Shown here piece after piece: positions 10,930 to 23,223 of a stretch of 64,000 bases of DNA. Position 1 is the first letter of the stretch. The number at the start of each line of letters is the position of its first letter. Under the pieces are notes generated by a model that was not told the origin of the DNA, ran no database searches, and saw only the letters and a list, made by a program, of their open reading frames with translations. The stretch is from Spisula solida (lineage: Eukaryota; Mollusca; Bivalvia; Venerida; Mactridae): assembly GCA_947247005.1 (NCBI GenBank), contig OX365950.1:12474720-12538719 (forward strand). Reading direction: 5' to 3'. The position numbers and the translations under genes were made by a program.

Positions 10930-12057
10930 TTGCAAAAATCAGTTTTTTTAATTCAGTTTGGTCAACATGACATTTTTCGGAAGATACCTGTAGATCTATA
11001 AGAGGCGCATTGCGATTCAGTTTCCAAATTGTTTATATTATAAGATTTATAAGATCGTAAGTGGCACGTGCGACCTTATTCTTATAAGCAAGAGGATAGT
11101 ATAATGAGTCTTTAGCCATAATTGATGAAATCTACTCAGAATACGTATAGCTTTACTTAGAGGGATTTGTCTCTCTGCACAAACATTGTCCGTAAATCAA
11201 AGCTAATATTACTGTTCCGCTTTGACCACCTCGACTTTGTCTGAAGCAATAGTTTCGCACATTTATTTATTTTATTTGTATGTTCCATCATTTGCCCTGT
11301 GTCGGTTTCATTTGTGTTATATCTTCAAATTACATGTACAATGTACTATAAATTATATGCAGCTAGTTTTACCATTATGTTTGCCCTGTCTTAAAATCAA
11401 CATAAATATTAATTAACGTAGAGTTTGCCAAATGCATATATCATGGGTATGTTTACTGTGCTTCTTTAGTGACCGGTGGCATTTGAATATGATCTTTTAA
11501 ACTCCCTCAAAACCAGACTCTCTGAAAACCGGAATTTCAATAAAATCGGACGATTTCTTAGGTCCCGAATGTTCTTCTTAAGTCAACTTAAAAGTTTTAA
11601 GTACATGAAAACCAGAAAATGAACACTGTATGCCAATCACATTAGAGAGCGGACAGGTTATGCAATAAATCACAAGATTGTCCAGTAGTTATCCGCCCTT
11701 GCGTTTTAAGCATAGGCACATGGTTTCAAATTATTTTAGTGTACTTTCTGAGTGTACCCTATATATAGAGAAGGTTGTGCAGCGGCCATGTTTAGCCGCA
11801 ACAGATATGACGTTACGAACGCTGGTACCCAGTTTTTCTACAGTTGTCATAGCAAACACGGACACCAGTTCCTGTAACGTCAAATGGTGTTAAGGGCAGA
11901 TATCTCCTAAACAAGCATGGTGGCCTATGATTTTTGTGCATAACTTTTATATTTTCTAACACTGAACACCCTTCTTACACAATGCTTGAACAAATTATGT
12001 GATATAGTGTAACTTTGCCGCAATTCTCTTACTTGCTGGTTTTTGTGGTCTCGCAGG
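10930..12057. other. Non-coding, nothing recognised
   Basis: AT-rich sequence after the secreted-protein gene. No splice-flanked exon or tandem repeat was found. Confidence 0.4.
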
Positions 12058-12160
12058 TTAGACCACAGGTCCGTGAAAAGTGACCTAGCCCACCTATATA
12101 TACATATTTAAATATGTATATATAGACGGTATTGGACACTTTTCATGGACCTGTGGGTTA
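12058..12160. repeat. Hairpin element with AT palindrome centre
   Basis: Outer arms read TTAGACCACAGGTCC and GGACCTGTGGGTTA. Next come GTGAAAAGTG and CACTTTTCAT, with a central perfect palindrome CTATATATACATATTTAAAT continuing symmetrically. Confidence 0.6.
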
Positions 12161-12253
12161 GACTAACTTAGACACTATACTCAAGATTTACTAAGAAATA
12201 TGTCTATTAATTAAGTGCACTGTTTAATGAGTTTAAGCCATAACTTACTACTA

Positions 12254-12467
12254 CTGTAAATCACATATTTTCGTGGGTATTAAATTTCGTGGATTATGAT
12301 AAAAATCCATTTTTGTGAGGTCGTAAATTCGTGGATTACAAAACATGGAAGAGTATAACCGGGCTATACTTCGAATATTCGATAAACCGTGCGCATTGAA
12401 TTTCGTGGTCGAGTTTAACAAAGCAATCAACGAAAATTCAACTCCCTTGAAAATAATGATTTTACCG
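12254..12467. mobile_element. MITE, family A copy 1 (TA target)
   Basis: Ends CTGTAAATCA and TGATTTTACCG are inverted, flanked by TA on both sides. Internal TTTTCGTGGGTATTAAATTT and TCGTGGATTA blocks recur in three other copies (37890, 43279, 58647). The TA duplication fits a Tc1/mariner-mobilised element; no coding capacity. Confidence 0.7.
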
Positions 12468-13240
12468 TATACTACATGTACAGATGTAAGACTACTATGA
12501 TTGTAGCGTTGTATGCGGCAAATGCATCGAGTCAGATACACGTGCATCGAGAGTATTTGTTCGCACGTCGTCCGATTAATGAGGGAGTTGTCAGATGTAT
12601 GCGGACTAGTTAAGTATTGGATCGTAACCTAAATACACTGACATGTCAACATGTCGCCCTACATAATTATACCTTAACTATATACCAGGTAATGTCTAAA
12701 ACGCCTAATATACATACTACATTTTTATTATAGTACTAAGGGTGTTTATTTTGCACCTGCTTGAACCCAATTACGCCACCATATTTTGCTGATAAATAAA
12801 AGCACCCTTAATCACTAAGCATAACTTAACAGACAGGAGCAAGGCCAGACTGGAATTGATGTTACGCATACAAGCCTTGAACTTTGTGATTATGGTTGGG
12901 GGTCCTTATGATTGTGGACATTAGGGACTTTAATGACACTTTTCAATTAAATGTTACGCTGGCTGGCCCCTGCCCTGACATAATGATATCATCAATAAAC
13001 CGTCAACGGTACCTACGTAACTCGGGATTTGTTTTGTTGAGAACAAAGCACAGGAAACATGCCTGCTCCAAATGGCTCCTTGGTGGCAATTGTGTGCTTC
13101 AATTATCATTATTGTGCAATAGTTCTCCGTAACAAAGGGTCTTTTTCGTCAGCAAAATAATATTGAAACCAGGTGAGCAATCTAGGACACTCGAGTTTAT
13201 CGGGAGGCTTGAGAAAGTTATACGAAATCATTTTACCTTT
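12468..13240. other. Non-coding, nothing recognised
   Basis: No gene or clear repeat is seen. A short open frame near 12896 has no conserved features. Confidence 0.35.
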
Positions 13241-13367
13241 TCGACTGGGCTATTTCGTGTTATAGTCTGGTTCCCGTCCCAAGCTTACTTTACTTCTATG
13301 ATACTACTACTGTAATATTGGGGACGAGAACCAGATTGTTGCCTGTACTACAAAACTGCCCAGTCGA
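13241..13367. repeat. Hairpin element
   Basis: Outer arms TCGACTGGGC and GCCCAGTCGA; inner arms TCTGGTTCCCGTCCCAA and TTGGGGACGAGAACCAGA. The 127-bp unit is nearly self-complementary at both ends, typical of a small foldback or MITE. Confidence 0.6.
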
Positions 13368-13830
13368 ATAGGCCTAATGTTATAAGACCACAATTGGGAC
13401 TCAAGACAGCTACCATAGACTGTTTATTTATTGAGTTGGCCTAAATATTTGGATTGAGAGGAAACCAGTAGAATTAGACATGTGGTTTATATGGTGTAAA
13501 ATATCAAATGCACTTGCACAGATATTAGTAACATTAAAAAAGAAAGAAAACATTCGGGCGGGGAAGGATGCACTCAATTGAAACAGCCGAGCACAGGAAA
13601 CATAAAAAACAGCACAGGCCACAATTACATGCACAATGTCCAACGCATAAACGGAACGAGACAATTAACTTAACCACTGAAAGTCCATGTCCCAGCTGTC
13701 AAGAGCCACTATATCAGAACAGCGCTGCAACTGTTTCAGCATTGCAACACCGCAAAAATTTAGTTGGAACTGGTAACCTACATATCGCGTGCACTTTCAG
13801 TGTATTGAACCCTCAGACTGTCACCTTTAG

Positions 13831-14640
13831 TCAACGAACATTCAGGAGCGAACCTTTAAACTAGCGGGCCTTTAGACTTGCCGACCTACAGACAAGCGTA
13901 CATTCAGACGAGCTAGCCTTTAAACAAGTGAAACTTGAAATATTAAATTAACGAAACTTTAGACTTGCAAACTTCAGACTTGCGGAACCTTCAGACATGC
14001 ACATACTCACACGAGCCGTCAATGTAACTAGGGATACTTTAAATTAACGGAACTTTAGAGTAGCGTTACTTCAAACAATGCGACACTCAAACAAGCACAT
14101 ACTCACACGAGCCGTCAATTAAACTAGTGAAACTTTAAATTAACGGAACTTTAGAGTAGCGTTACTTCAAACAATGCGACCCTCAAACAAGCACATACTC
14201 ACACGAGCCGTCAATTAAACTAGTGAAACTTTAAATTAACGGAACTTTAGAGTAGCGTTACTTCAAACAATGCGACCCTCAAACAAGTACATACTCACAC
14301 GAGCCGTCAATTAAACTAGTGAAACTTTAAATTAACGGAACTTTAGAGTAGCGTTACTTCAAACAATGCGACACTCAAACAAGCACATACTCACACGAGC
14401 CGTCAATTAAACTAGTGATACTTTAAATTAACGGAACTTTAGAGTAGCGTTACTTCAAACAATGCGACACTCAAACAAGCACATACTCACACGAGCCGTC
14501 AATTAAACTAGTGATACTTTAAATTAACGGAACTTTAGACTAGCGTTACTTCAGACTATACGGGTCTTCAAAAAGCACACATTCAGGAGAGCGAACCGTT
14601 TATTAACTAAACGTCCGACTAGCGGGTTTTCGGATTCATT
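13831..14640. repeat. 16-bp minisatellite organised as a 96-bp higher-order repeat
   Basis: Diverged 16-bp units (for example AGCGGGCCTTTAGACT, TGCCGACCTACAGACA, AGCGTACATTCAGACG) open and close the array. In the centre, about six copies of an exact 96-bp block, built from six different 16-bp units, repeat with a constant 96-bp spacing: the motif ACGAGCCGTC starts at 14011, 14107, 14203, 14299, 14395 and 14491. Copies are almost identical in the core. Confidence 0.9.
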
Positions 14641-15103
14641 GGCAATCAGAGTGACGGACTATCAAACGATTGATAGGTCTAAAATATGTAAGTTTTTATG
14701 TATATATGGAGCCTTAGTGACGTTTGCTATCCTCTGATGAGGACGTGACACTGGTTTATTGAATCAATTATCACTGATATGCATTTATTACAATAAATCA
14801 GGAACAATTGATATCGTTTATGATTTATCGGATGTCAAGTCAAATTGTTTCGTGGGAAAGTGAATCAATGTCCAGTAATGGTCACGCGATCACGTTTGCC
14901 AGTAATTTAATAAAGAAATGGCTGAAATCATTTGGAAATCGCACTGTAAAGAGTTGTTTTAATTCCCTTTCCATTGCCTTATTGATCATATACTTGTAGA
15001 GCTCATAAATGACCTTAAGTATATGCAAAGACCTCTCCAATTTTAATTAACAATGTAGCATTCTGTAGGATAATTGCTAGATACATTGTATAATTTACTT
15101 TAA

Positions 15104-16423
15104 GGACGTTTGATACAGTTGTTTATGCGTATCATTTCTACGGGGATAGAGGTCGCGTTTTTGCACTGGATCGTCATGAAAATTGGGCACAATGTTTGTC
15201 GTGATACTATCTAGGGTTAGTATAAATATGGGTACTTTGGGGGTAAAAAATATATTCACTGAGCAAACGATATGAAAACACTCTGGTGAAATAGCGGTTA
15301 CATTGTCATTCATTTTTTGTTAAATTAGAAATTATTACTTGGGTTACCTGTACCCATTATAATGAGTGTTTTAATTGCCTGAGACTCCAAAGATCCCCTT
15401 TAACTGATATATAAGGAATAAATTAATGATCCCTTGACTAAAATTGTGAAGATTATTCAAGTGAGCGATTCAGGGTCCACCTGTGCACCCTTACTATATG
15501 GAATGCGACGTCATTGCCAAATTGGGAAAAAGGGGAGATAATTCAGTCATAATAGCACAAAGTGTAGCGTGATAACCTATGTTTTATTTTAATTTTTAGA
15601 TAAAGTACACTTTGATCAACATCCTTAGCCAAAAACAATTATGACAAGACTAGAAATTATAGGGAAAACATATATGCAAATTGTACTAAGTTGGCCTTTT
15701 GCGCCATTTTACCGCCTTTTTACCGCAATTTTTTACAAAGAGACACAATTACGACGTAACTTCACCTAAAATAATTCTTGTAACACGTCAATTTCTTCTA
15801 AGTTTATAGAAGAAATACTTTCATGTATATAATAAGCAAATGTAAGTACTCTTTTGGTATTAGAATATTTTTTCCGTGCAGATAATGCGTCACTTTTACG
15901 CAATTTCACTAAGGTTTTTATGATATAAGGGGACAATAATGACGTCATAGTGCAAAAGTAGTTCCGTGACCTTTTTTATTTAACATTTGGATTGAGTACA
16001 CTTTTATCAACAAAATTAGCAGAAAAAAAATTATATTGGTCATCGAGGTCGTTTTTGAGCTACGGCCGATTTTGTGTATTTTTTGGTCTTTTTTAGCAGT
16101 CATTTTTCGGAAATTTGTGAATTATCCTATCAATACCAAAAGTGTATAGGAATGTTTGAATAATATGTGTTTGTTCATACAAACCCATGGAAATGTTTTT
16201 AACAAGAAATAATATCGATTTTAATGCAAAAATGAATACATTGCGAAATATCCGATGTTTTGGTCATTTTCTTGAAAAGTGATGTTGCAAAGGGGCCCAT
16301 GACCCCTTAAATAGTATTGCGACATACTTTTTTATTTCATAAAATGCTTAAGAATATATCAAACTATAATTGTGCCTATTGTTTGGTATCTTTTAAAAAA
16401 AATAATTACCCTATCAAACGTCC
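15104..16423. mobile_element. Non-autonomous DNA transposon with TTAA target duplication
   Basis: Twelve-base inverted ends GGACGTTTGATA and TATCAAACGTCC are each flanked by TTAA (15100-15103 and 16424-16427). The 1.3-kb interior has no transposase frame. TTAA duplication is the mark of piggyBac and Kolobok superfamilies; the ends alone do not decide which. Confidence 0.75.
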
Positions 16424-16455
16424 TTAATGTACCATCAATAGAAAATGAGCAATTA

Positions 16456-19400
16456 CACCCTGTCTAAGCGTAGAATCGAGCGTGCGGATCGATTACGACG
16501 GAGCAGTGCGGAAAATGCGGATTGTTTTTATGGTCAAGGTAATGTTTTGCTTCATCATTCTTTTAATTTAAAAACTACGAGATTGAGAATTGGCCAAGGA
16601 TGACCTACAATAAATGCCCCTCGATCGTGATGCATTGAAATATTCATAGCACTTTTAGTTTTTTCTAACATTCGGGAAAAACGCACCGAAACTCGCCTGT
16701 TTTGCTACCGTCCCATAGTTTTCTCGTCGTAAATGGTTCAAATATACGTTAATCATCCTTATTTTCTCGTCAAACATGTACAATACATCATATTTAACAA
16801 ATACCTCACCGCTCAAGCGGTTTAAAACTAATTGAAACCTCGAAAACCCAGCCGTCAACGAGACATGAATTTTTACGACAGAGGGGAAGAATCGGTGCGT
16901 ATTTTCGAGCGGCCGGATTTTACGGAAAACGTTGTTTACACGGCTTTTGTAGGTCGGCCCGTTGACAAAAATCATTTTGTAACTGTTTATATGATATTAG
17001 TTGGTGTTTCTTAAATGAGTACCGCCAATTTCACACTAAATCGCATTTTTGTAACGATGTATTCCTTCTCGAGCGCATGTCTATCGTCTAGGTACAATGT
17101 GCTTCACGATGGTGGTGATGGAGAACATGTCGTACGACTGAACGTCTACGTAGCAGTTATGAGTGGACGTCCTGATTGGGGAAGGTCTCTGGTGGTCCGA
17201 AACCGTGGACACTTTATCCACAATGCGTGTTCGCTACATATATTTCGGTGCACAGCAAAGTCTGCCAACGTCAGTATGACGCACATCAGCTTCACGCTTA
17301 TAACAAGTGGTCAGTTGATCATGCAGTGGTTATATTATCAATATTTACGTATTCGATATATATATTGTTACAAAATGGACTGTTATCTACAGTCTCTGGC
17401 TACAGTTATCTCCTTCGAGCTATATAGCTGCGCATTTAAGAAAATAATCCCCTATAATAGTTGATGTGTAAAAACCTTAGCTGAGGGTAACACTGTTGGC
17501 TAAAAAATTGTGCTTGTTGTTAGATCATTGGTTCGCAGTAGCTGGTTGTGAGACTAGGATTTTGACTTGTCAACATTTTCTTGAAAATATCTTACGAACA
17601 TAAAAACGTTACAGAGTGTTTCGTCGTAGAGAAAAACTCAACCTGTGCTAATTGGTGCATTATGTACATTCTATGTGAGACAGGAGAAATTCGCTATTTA
17701 AAATAGTGCAAGATGTGAGAGCTAATGGACTTTTGAACGGACATTTTTTAGTTAGACGATCTATCTTTTAATACACCATTGTTGGATCCAAAATGCTTTC
17801 CAAATGTGTTGAGACCAAAAAGAGAATTTATCGGTGACAGACAGTTGGTCGTTTATCAAGGATTCAACGTCTTTGGTGGGATTTCAGGCACTTTGTAAAT
17901 ATGCAAGTTGTGAAATCATTGCAGTTTGGCCAGGTAATCGGCGAAACTAAAGCAGATTCACACACATGTTATCACCGGAGGTGCGCATAAATATAAGGAC
18001 TTGCCTCGGCTAGGTGCCATTAAACATAAATAAAGAATTAAACTATTTACCTTCAAAAACCACCGTTTGTTTACCTGTTCGGCCTGATGTGAGAGCAAAA
18101 TCGTTACGTCACAAGAAACATGATTGGCCATCGTGCATATCCCCTTCTCTTCGCTTATACCCTCGTAACATGGATAGCAGCAGAAATGATGTGTCGAGAG
18201 TGATTAATACCAGTTGGAAAACTTACTTTACAGTCGACCTTATATCGTTTAGTACGAGGGTGTTCAAAAAGAAATACAACTCCATGCATAGATTTGTATT
18301 TTAGGGATTTCGCGCGTCAAACAGTTAAGTATATGACTAAAATACCACTTGTTGAATTTCAATGATGTGTTTACACTCGATCTGAGGGCACACAGTGAAA
18401 AAATCCCTGAATTTGAAGGCAATCATTGCGTAAAGCACCGAAGTGGGTTTATGTTAAAGCTGTGCCTTCAGCTAGGGTATTTACACATCAACTATTATAG
18501 GGGATAGTATAGCTCGGAGGAAATAACTGTAGCCAGTGACTAAAGATAACAGTCCACTTTGTAACAATATCGAATACGTAAACATTGATAATATAACCAC
18601 TGCATGGTCGACTGACCACTTGTCATATGCGTGAAGCTGGTGTGCGTCATACTGACGTTGGCAGACTGCTGTGCACCGAATTATATGTAGTGAACACGCA
18701 TTGTGTATAAAGTGTCCACGGTTTAGGACAACCAAAGACCTTCCTCAAACAGGACGTCCACTCATAACTGCTACGTAGACGTTCAGTCGTACGACAAGTT
18801 CTCCATCACCACCATCGTGAAGCACATTCTGCCTAAACGATAGACATGCGCTCACGAAGGAATACATCGTTACAAGAATGAGATTTAGTGTGAATTTGGC
18901 TGTACTCATTTAGGAAACACCAACTAATATCATATAAACAGTTACAAAATGATTTTTGTCCACGGGCCGACCTTCAAAGGCCGTGTAAACAACGTTTTCC
19001 GTAAACTCCGGCCGCTCGAAAATACGCCCCGATCCTTCCCCTCTGTCGTAAAAATTCACGTCTCGTTGACGGTCGGGTTTTCGAGGTTTCAATTAGTTGT
19101 AACCGCTTGAGCGGTGAGTTTTTTTTGTTAAATATAATGTATTGTATATGTTTGAAGAGGAAATAAGGAATATTAAATATATTTGAACCATTTACGACGA
19201 GAAAACTACGGGACGGTAGCAAAACAGGCGAGTTTCGGTGCGTTTTTCCCGAATGTTAGAAAAAAATACAAATGCTACGAATATTTCAATGCATCACGAT
19301 CGAGGGGCATTTATTGTAGGTCATCCTCGGCCAATTCTCAATCTCGTAGTTTTTAAATTAAAAGAATGATGAAGCAAAACATTACCTTGACCATAAAAAC

Positions 19401-19468
19401 AATCCGCATTTTCCGCACTGCTCCGTCGTAATCGACCCGCACGCTCGATTCTACGCTTAGACAGGGTG
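16456..19468. mobile_element. 3-kb element with 1-kb terminal inverted repeats
   Basis: The left arm (16456 to about 17485) and right arm (about 18465 to 19468) are inverted copies with high similarity over about 1 kb, both starting CACCCTGTCTAAGCG at the outside. The flanks read AATTA on each side (16451-16455 and 19469-19473), which looks like a 5-bp target duplication. The roughly 980-bp centre has no recognisable transposase. Short open frames inside the arms (for example 17015-17464) appear in mirrored, diverged form in the other arm and have no known motif. Foldback-type or other long-TIR element; superfamily unknown. Confidence 0.8.
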
Positions 19469-19947
19469 AATTACTAGTAGCAAATTTGACTTTGCGAGAT
19501 CTCATGTACTGTGAGATTTAGGTTACGTGCCGATTGTTATTTATATTGTATAGGTCTTCGATATGTGTAACACAGGGGAAATAACATAATGGTGTTAGTA
19601 CAATGTATGTTAAGCCCGGTCAGTGGTAAGTGTACCACTACACTGCCACAGTACACTTCCAGGTTGGATCTCGGATTGAACGGGTTATGTTCCTCGATGC
19701 CTTTGGCTACAGTGGTATCAATCATGAAAGCTCGACCATTTCCAACCCGATAAAAATGCATAAAAGCTGACGTGATCAGAATACCGTCGTATGCTCCACA
19801 TGTGGATACAATGTAAAAAAGGTGCCAGTTGCTTGTGGAAGAGCACGTTTGGAAAGGATGGTAAATAATGCCAGTAAAACATGGGCGGTCGTTAACTAAG
19901 TTGTAGAACTTGTTACCCACCCCCTTTGAAATTAAAGCGTATCACTT

Positions 19948-20035
19948 GCACTTCACTCTCGACACCTCATTCCTGATGTCATCCATCCATGGTATGAGAG
20001 TAGAGTAGCAAGTTCTCTTTTGACGACGATACACC
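19948..20035 (-). mobile_element. SINE tail fragment
   Basis: GACACCTCATTCCTGATGT and following bases match the 3' part of the minus-strand SINE at 42872-43075, and a third diverged copy lies near 50590-50650. Confidence 0.4.
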
Positions 20036-20154
20036 GGTATGTATTCCCAAAAAAAGAAAGAAAAAAGTTAAGTTACCAGTTTTCGTGGACGGCTTTCAGC
20101 AATTCAACCATTCAGTCATTCAGTCATTCAGTCACCCTTTGCCATTTTACTTAC

Positions 20155-20412
20155 CCTGACCATTGGGCTACCTAAAGAAACCTGCGTTCGAGTCTCCTTG
20201 TGAAGTCTTTTTTATCTCCTGGTTTGTGTGCAGCCAACATCGAGATACCGTGCGGCCAGGAATATCGAACATGTACAGACATCGCCCTCACTGGTACCAA
20301 TTAACACCTTGGTCGAGTAGAATACTATGGGTTATTCTTGCTCAGAGAAATTAAGCAGCGGTAGAGACGGGGATCCCAAAGCGTGCGCCCTACCCCCTAA
20401 GCCACCGCGCCC
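20155..20412 (-). mobile_element. tRNA-derived SINE, damaged copy
   Basis: Read on the minus strand from 20412, the head has an A-box-like GTGGCTTAGGGGGTAGGGC and then GGGATCCCCGTCTCTACCGC. The part that would hold the B box is deleted. The following CTCTGAGCAAGAATAACCC block matches the SINE at 46556-46850, so both belong to one family. Confidence 0.5.
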
Positions 20413-20902
20413 AAATACAATACTACATTTTAACAGATAAACAAGCCTCATATATGTGTATTATTAGAAAAAAGTGTTGGTGTGTTTTATCACAAATCTA
20501 AAGTAATCATGACTATTTGTACGAGTATAATACTATAGTATACAAAAAAGCCGCCACATATGATATCCTTACGACAAAAATTTACTCCAGTGACCCTTCA
20601 TCACAATGACATACATAACTCGATATGCGACAAAGTATGTCTTTGTCTAAATTGTCATAAACTGGAAATGACATTATCTGGTAATTAATTAACAGGTGTT
20701 TTATTTCCCTATTATGATACACCAAGTTTATATACAAGGACACCGGCACGCGTACTCGTAAAAGAAAGTGTTTGCTTGATTTTATAGATCGACCGAACGG
20801 TATTTTATAGATTTTTTAATATTCATGTAATTATGAATCATGGAGCGAAAACGTCCGGGTGTGCATGCATCGAATGGCGTGTGCGTGTCGAAAGTGTAGG
20901 AC

Positions 20903-21437
20903 ATTAAATTGCGTGTACATGCAGATAGGGTAGGTGCGTCAAATTGCGTGTACATGCAGATAGGGTAGGTGCGTCAAATTGCGTGTACATGCAGATAGGG
21001 TAGGTGCGTCAAATTGTGTGTACATGCAGATAGGGTAGGTGCGTCAAATTGCGTGTACATGCAGATAGGGTAGGTGCGTCAAATTGCGTGTACATGCAGA
21101 TAGGGTAGGTGCGTCAAATTGCGTGTACATGCAGATAGGGTAGGTGCGTCAAATTGCGTGTACATGCAGATAGGGTAGGTGCGTCAAATTGCGTGTACAT
21201 GCAGATAGGGTAGGTGCGTCAAATTGCATGTACATGCAGATAGGGTAGGTGCGGCAAATTGCGTGTACATGCAGATAGGGTAGGTGCGTCAAATTGCGTG
21301 TACATGCAGATAGGGTAGGTGCGTCAATTGTGCGTACACGCAGATAGGGAAGGTTTGCCAAACTGAGTGTGGTTGCAGATAGGGTAGGTGTGTCAATTGT
21401 GCGTGCATGCTGATAGGGTAGGTGCGTCAAATTGCCT
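20903..21437. repeat. 35-bp minisatellite, about 15 copies
   Basis: Unit GCGTCAAATTGCGTGTACAT then GCAGATAGGGTAGGT. The central copies are almost identical, and the last three to four diverge. There are no unique spacers, so it is not a CRISPR-like array. Confidence 0.92.
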
Positions 21438-21748
21438 CTTCTTTTAGAAAAATAGTTAATAGTCTTAGTATTGCATTACTGGCCTAAATATATATTAACT
21501 TGAAAACACGAAATCATGTAACAAGTTCCGCGTACGTCACAGGTCTTCAAAATTAATTACAACCATTTATCAATAACGAGGAAATGTTGTATATACGTAC
21601 TGGTATATTATAACTGATATCAAAGTTGACAAAATTTAAAAACATATTTCAGTTAAGGTGACAACCGGGTCGAGAGGTGATGTATTTTGTGTTTCGGAGT
21701 CAGACTTGTGTGATACTATTACACCGTATAATTAATATGACTAACCGG

Positions 21749-21756
21749 TATTTAAA
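21749..21756 (+). promoter_or_regulatory. TATA box of the Ulp1-like gene
   Basis: TATTTAAA in a GC-flanked context about 130 bp upstream of the ATG at 21883, leaving a 5' UTR of roughly 100 nt if transcription starts about 30 bp downstream. Motif-based inference. Confidence 0.4.
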
Positions 21757-21882
21757 ACTCCGCCTATGTACTCAAGTTGAACTACATTAAAACTGAGTCG
21801 TAACGAATTCCAGTAGGGCTGGCTGTTAAGTTCGTTATAAGCATTATTCGCTCTAAACATTATATGAAATAATCACACGTAC

Positions 21883-22281
21883 ATGGCGTTGCTAAGTACT
21901 CCGTACGTCCAAATACACCACATAAATGGAAATCACTGGATTGTTTCAGCCGCAAGTAATCCACCAGGACCGATTGAAGTTTATGACTCAATGTCGAAGA
22001 AGAAACTTAGTGATATAACTGCGCAGTACATGAGACAATATCATGGCATCGATTGTAGAATAGAAATTATGAACATTCAACAGCAAGCTGGAACCAAGGA
22101 TTGTGGATTGTTTGCTTTAGCAAATGCAACCACTCTTTGCGTGGGTGCTGACCCAACATCACTTGTCTACCACCAGACTGAGATGAGAGACCACTTTAGT
22201 GGATGCCTTGACCAGAAGACTATGACACTGTTTCCACACGATGTTAAGGGATGCAAGCGTAGGGTGAAACATATAATGTGA
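21883..22281 (+). CDS. Compact Ulp1/SENP-like cysteine protease (C48 type)
   Basis: 132 residues, one exon. An in-frame TGA at 21865 with no acceptor between it and the ATG fixes the start. Visible catalytic features are His18 in GNHWIV, Asp35 in VYDSM, Gln66-68 in NIQQQAG, and Cys74 in TKDCGLFALA. This is the His-Asp-Gln-Cys order and spacing of Ulp1-type desumoylating/deubiquitinating proteases. The domain normally spans about 200 residues, so the N-terminal third before the catalytic His is missing or replaced by a short lead. The protein may still fold, or it may be a transposon-borne remnant, since Ulp1-like domains are frequent cargo of animal and plant DNA transposons. A TATA box lies upstream and AATAAA 55 bp downstream, so it looks like a self-contained transcription unit. 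Substrate is unknown. Confidence 0.75.
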   Translation: MALLSTPYVQIHHINGNHWIVSAASNPPGPIEVYDSMSKKKLSDITAQYMRQYHGIDCRIEIMNIQQQAGTKDCGLFALANATTLCVGADPTSLVYHQTEMRDHFSGCLDQKTMTLFPHDVKGCKRRVKHIM

Positions 22282-22336
22282 AAACATTTGATTGCGCATA
22301 AAAAATCCATGGATATTTTTAATCTATTACGCAACA

Positions 22337-22342
22337 AATAAA
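22337..22342 (+). promoter_or_regulatory. Polyadenylation signal AATAAA of the Ulp1-like gene
   Basis: AATAAA in CAACAAATAAACATTTT, 55 nt after the TGA stop of the protease frame. Confidence 0.65.
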
Positions 22343-23060
22343 CATTTTAACTGAAAATGTGTGTTTACTTGCGCTGAACTATATTTCATACAAATTAGGT
22401 ATATGTTTTGCATTTAATGTTGAATGTACATGTGTACGTTTTCAATACATCATTCCAATTAGAAAATATAAAATGACGATCTCAATATTCGATTTATTTT
22501 GCACGTTTGTATTACTTTTTATTCAAAATCAACAGCGATAATTAGCCTAATTTACATAAAGATGTTTTCGTTATTTTTTTAATACAGATCTCATTTTAAA
22601 ATCATTTGACATTCAATGTGTTCTATTTGTTTTGTTTTGCCAATGATATACATTTATTTAAAATGCTAACTGATGAGATATGGAGTTCTATCAGTGAAAT
22701 AAAACCTATATCAGTCACTGGTTATCACCTACAATGTGACTGATATAAGCCCCGCCCCCTCACAGGGACTACTTTAATTTACCAAAATCTCAACACTAAA
22801 ATGTCTGTAACTTTTTTATTACTGAACGGAAACATGTCATGTGGGGGTTTTTATTCTTAGTTAGACCATTTCCTACAAGTTGGTGTATGATTTAATGTAA
22901 AATTCTCAAAAAAGTCATTTTCACCTATTCACCATAATCCAAGATGGCGGATTTTGAAGTGAAAAATATGAATGGAATAACGTATTCATACGTAGCCTAA
23001 CCACAGTGGTAATTTCCCATAAATAGTACCAGTTTTGACACCATAAAAGCATTAAATAAA
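22343..23060. other. Non-coding; one short hairpin
   Basis: No gene seen. TATATCAGTCAC and GTGACTGATATA form a hairpin at 22707-22746, followed by a CCCCGCCCCC stretch. Confidence 0.4.
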
Positions 23061-23223
23061 TAGAATATTTGTTTGTTTTTATTGAATATGGTTAATATCT
23101 CATCTTGTAGTGATAAAATTTTAAAATTTTCACTCGCGCTACGCGCTCTTGAAAATATTGAATTTTATCACTACACGATGAGATATAAACCATATTCAAT
23201 CAAAAAAAAACAAATATCCTCTA
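23061..23223. repeat. Foldback element, about 70-bp arms
   Basis: ATTGAATATGG, ATCTCATCTTGTAGTGATAA and AATTTTCA on the left are mirrored on the right (TGAAAAT, TTATCACTACACGATGAGAT, CCATATTCAAT). The loop region is CTCGCGCTACGCGCTCT. Confidence 0.75.

Noticed and set aside
17015..17464. 149-codon plus-strand frame
   Set aside because: It lies inside one arm of the 3-kb inverted repeat. The mirrored arm does not preserve the frame, and no protein family is recognised.
19537..19920. 127-codon minus-strand frame
   Set aside because: It begins with GTG, lacks splice signals and any recognised motif, and lies next to transposon and SINE debris.
20903..21437. CRISPR-like appearance of the 35-bp array
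   Set aside because: Units are directly head to tail with no unique spacers, and the genome is eukaryotic.
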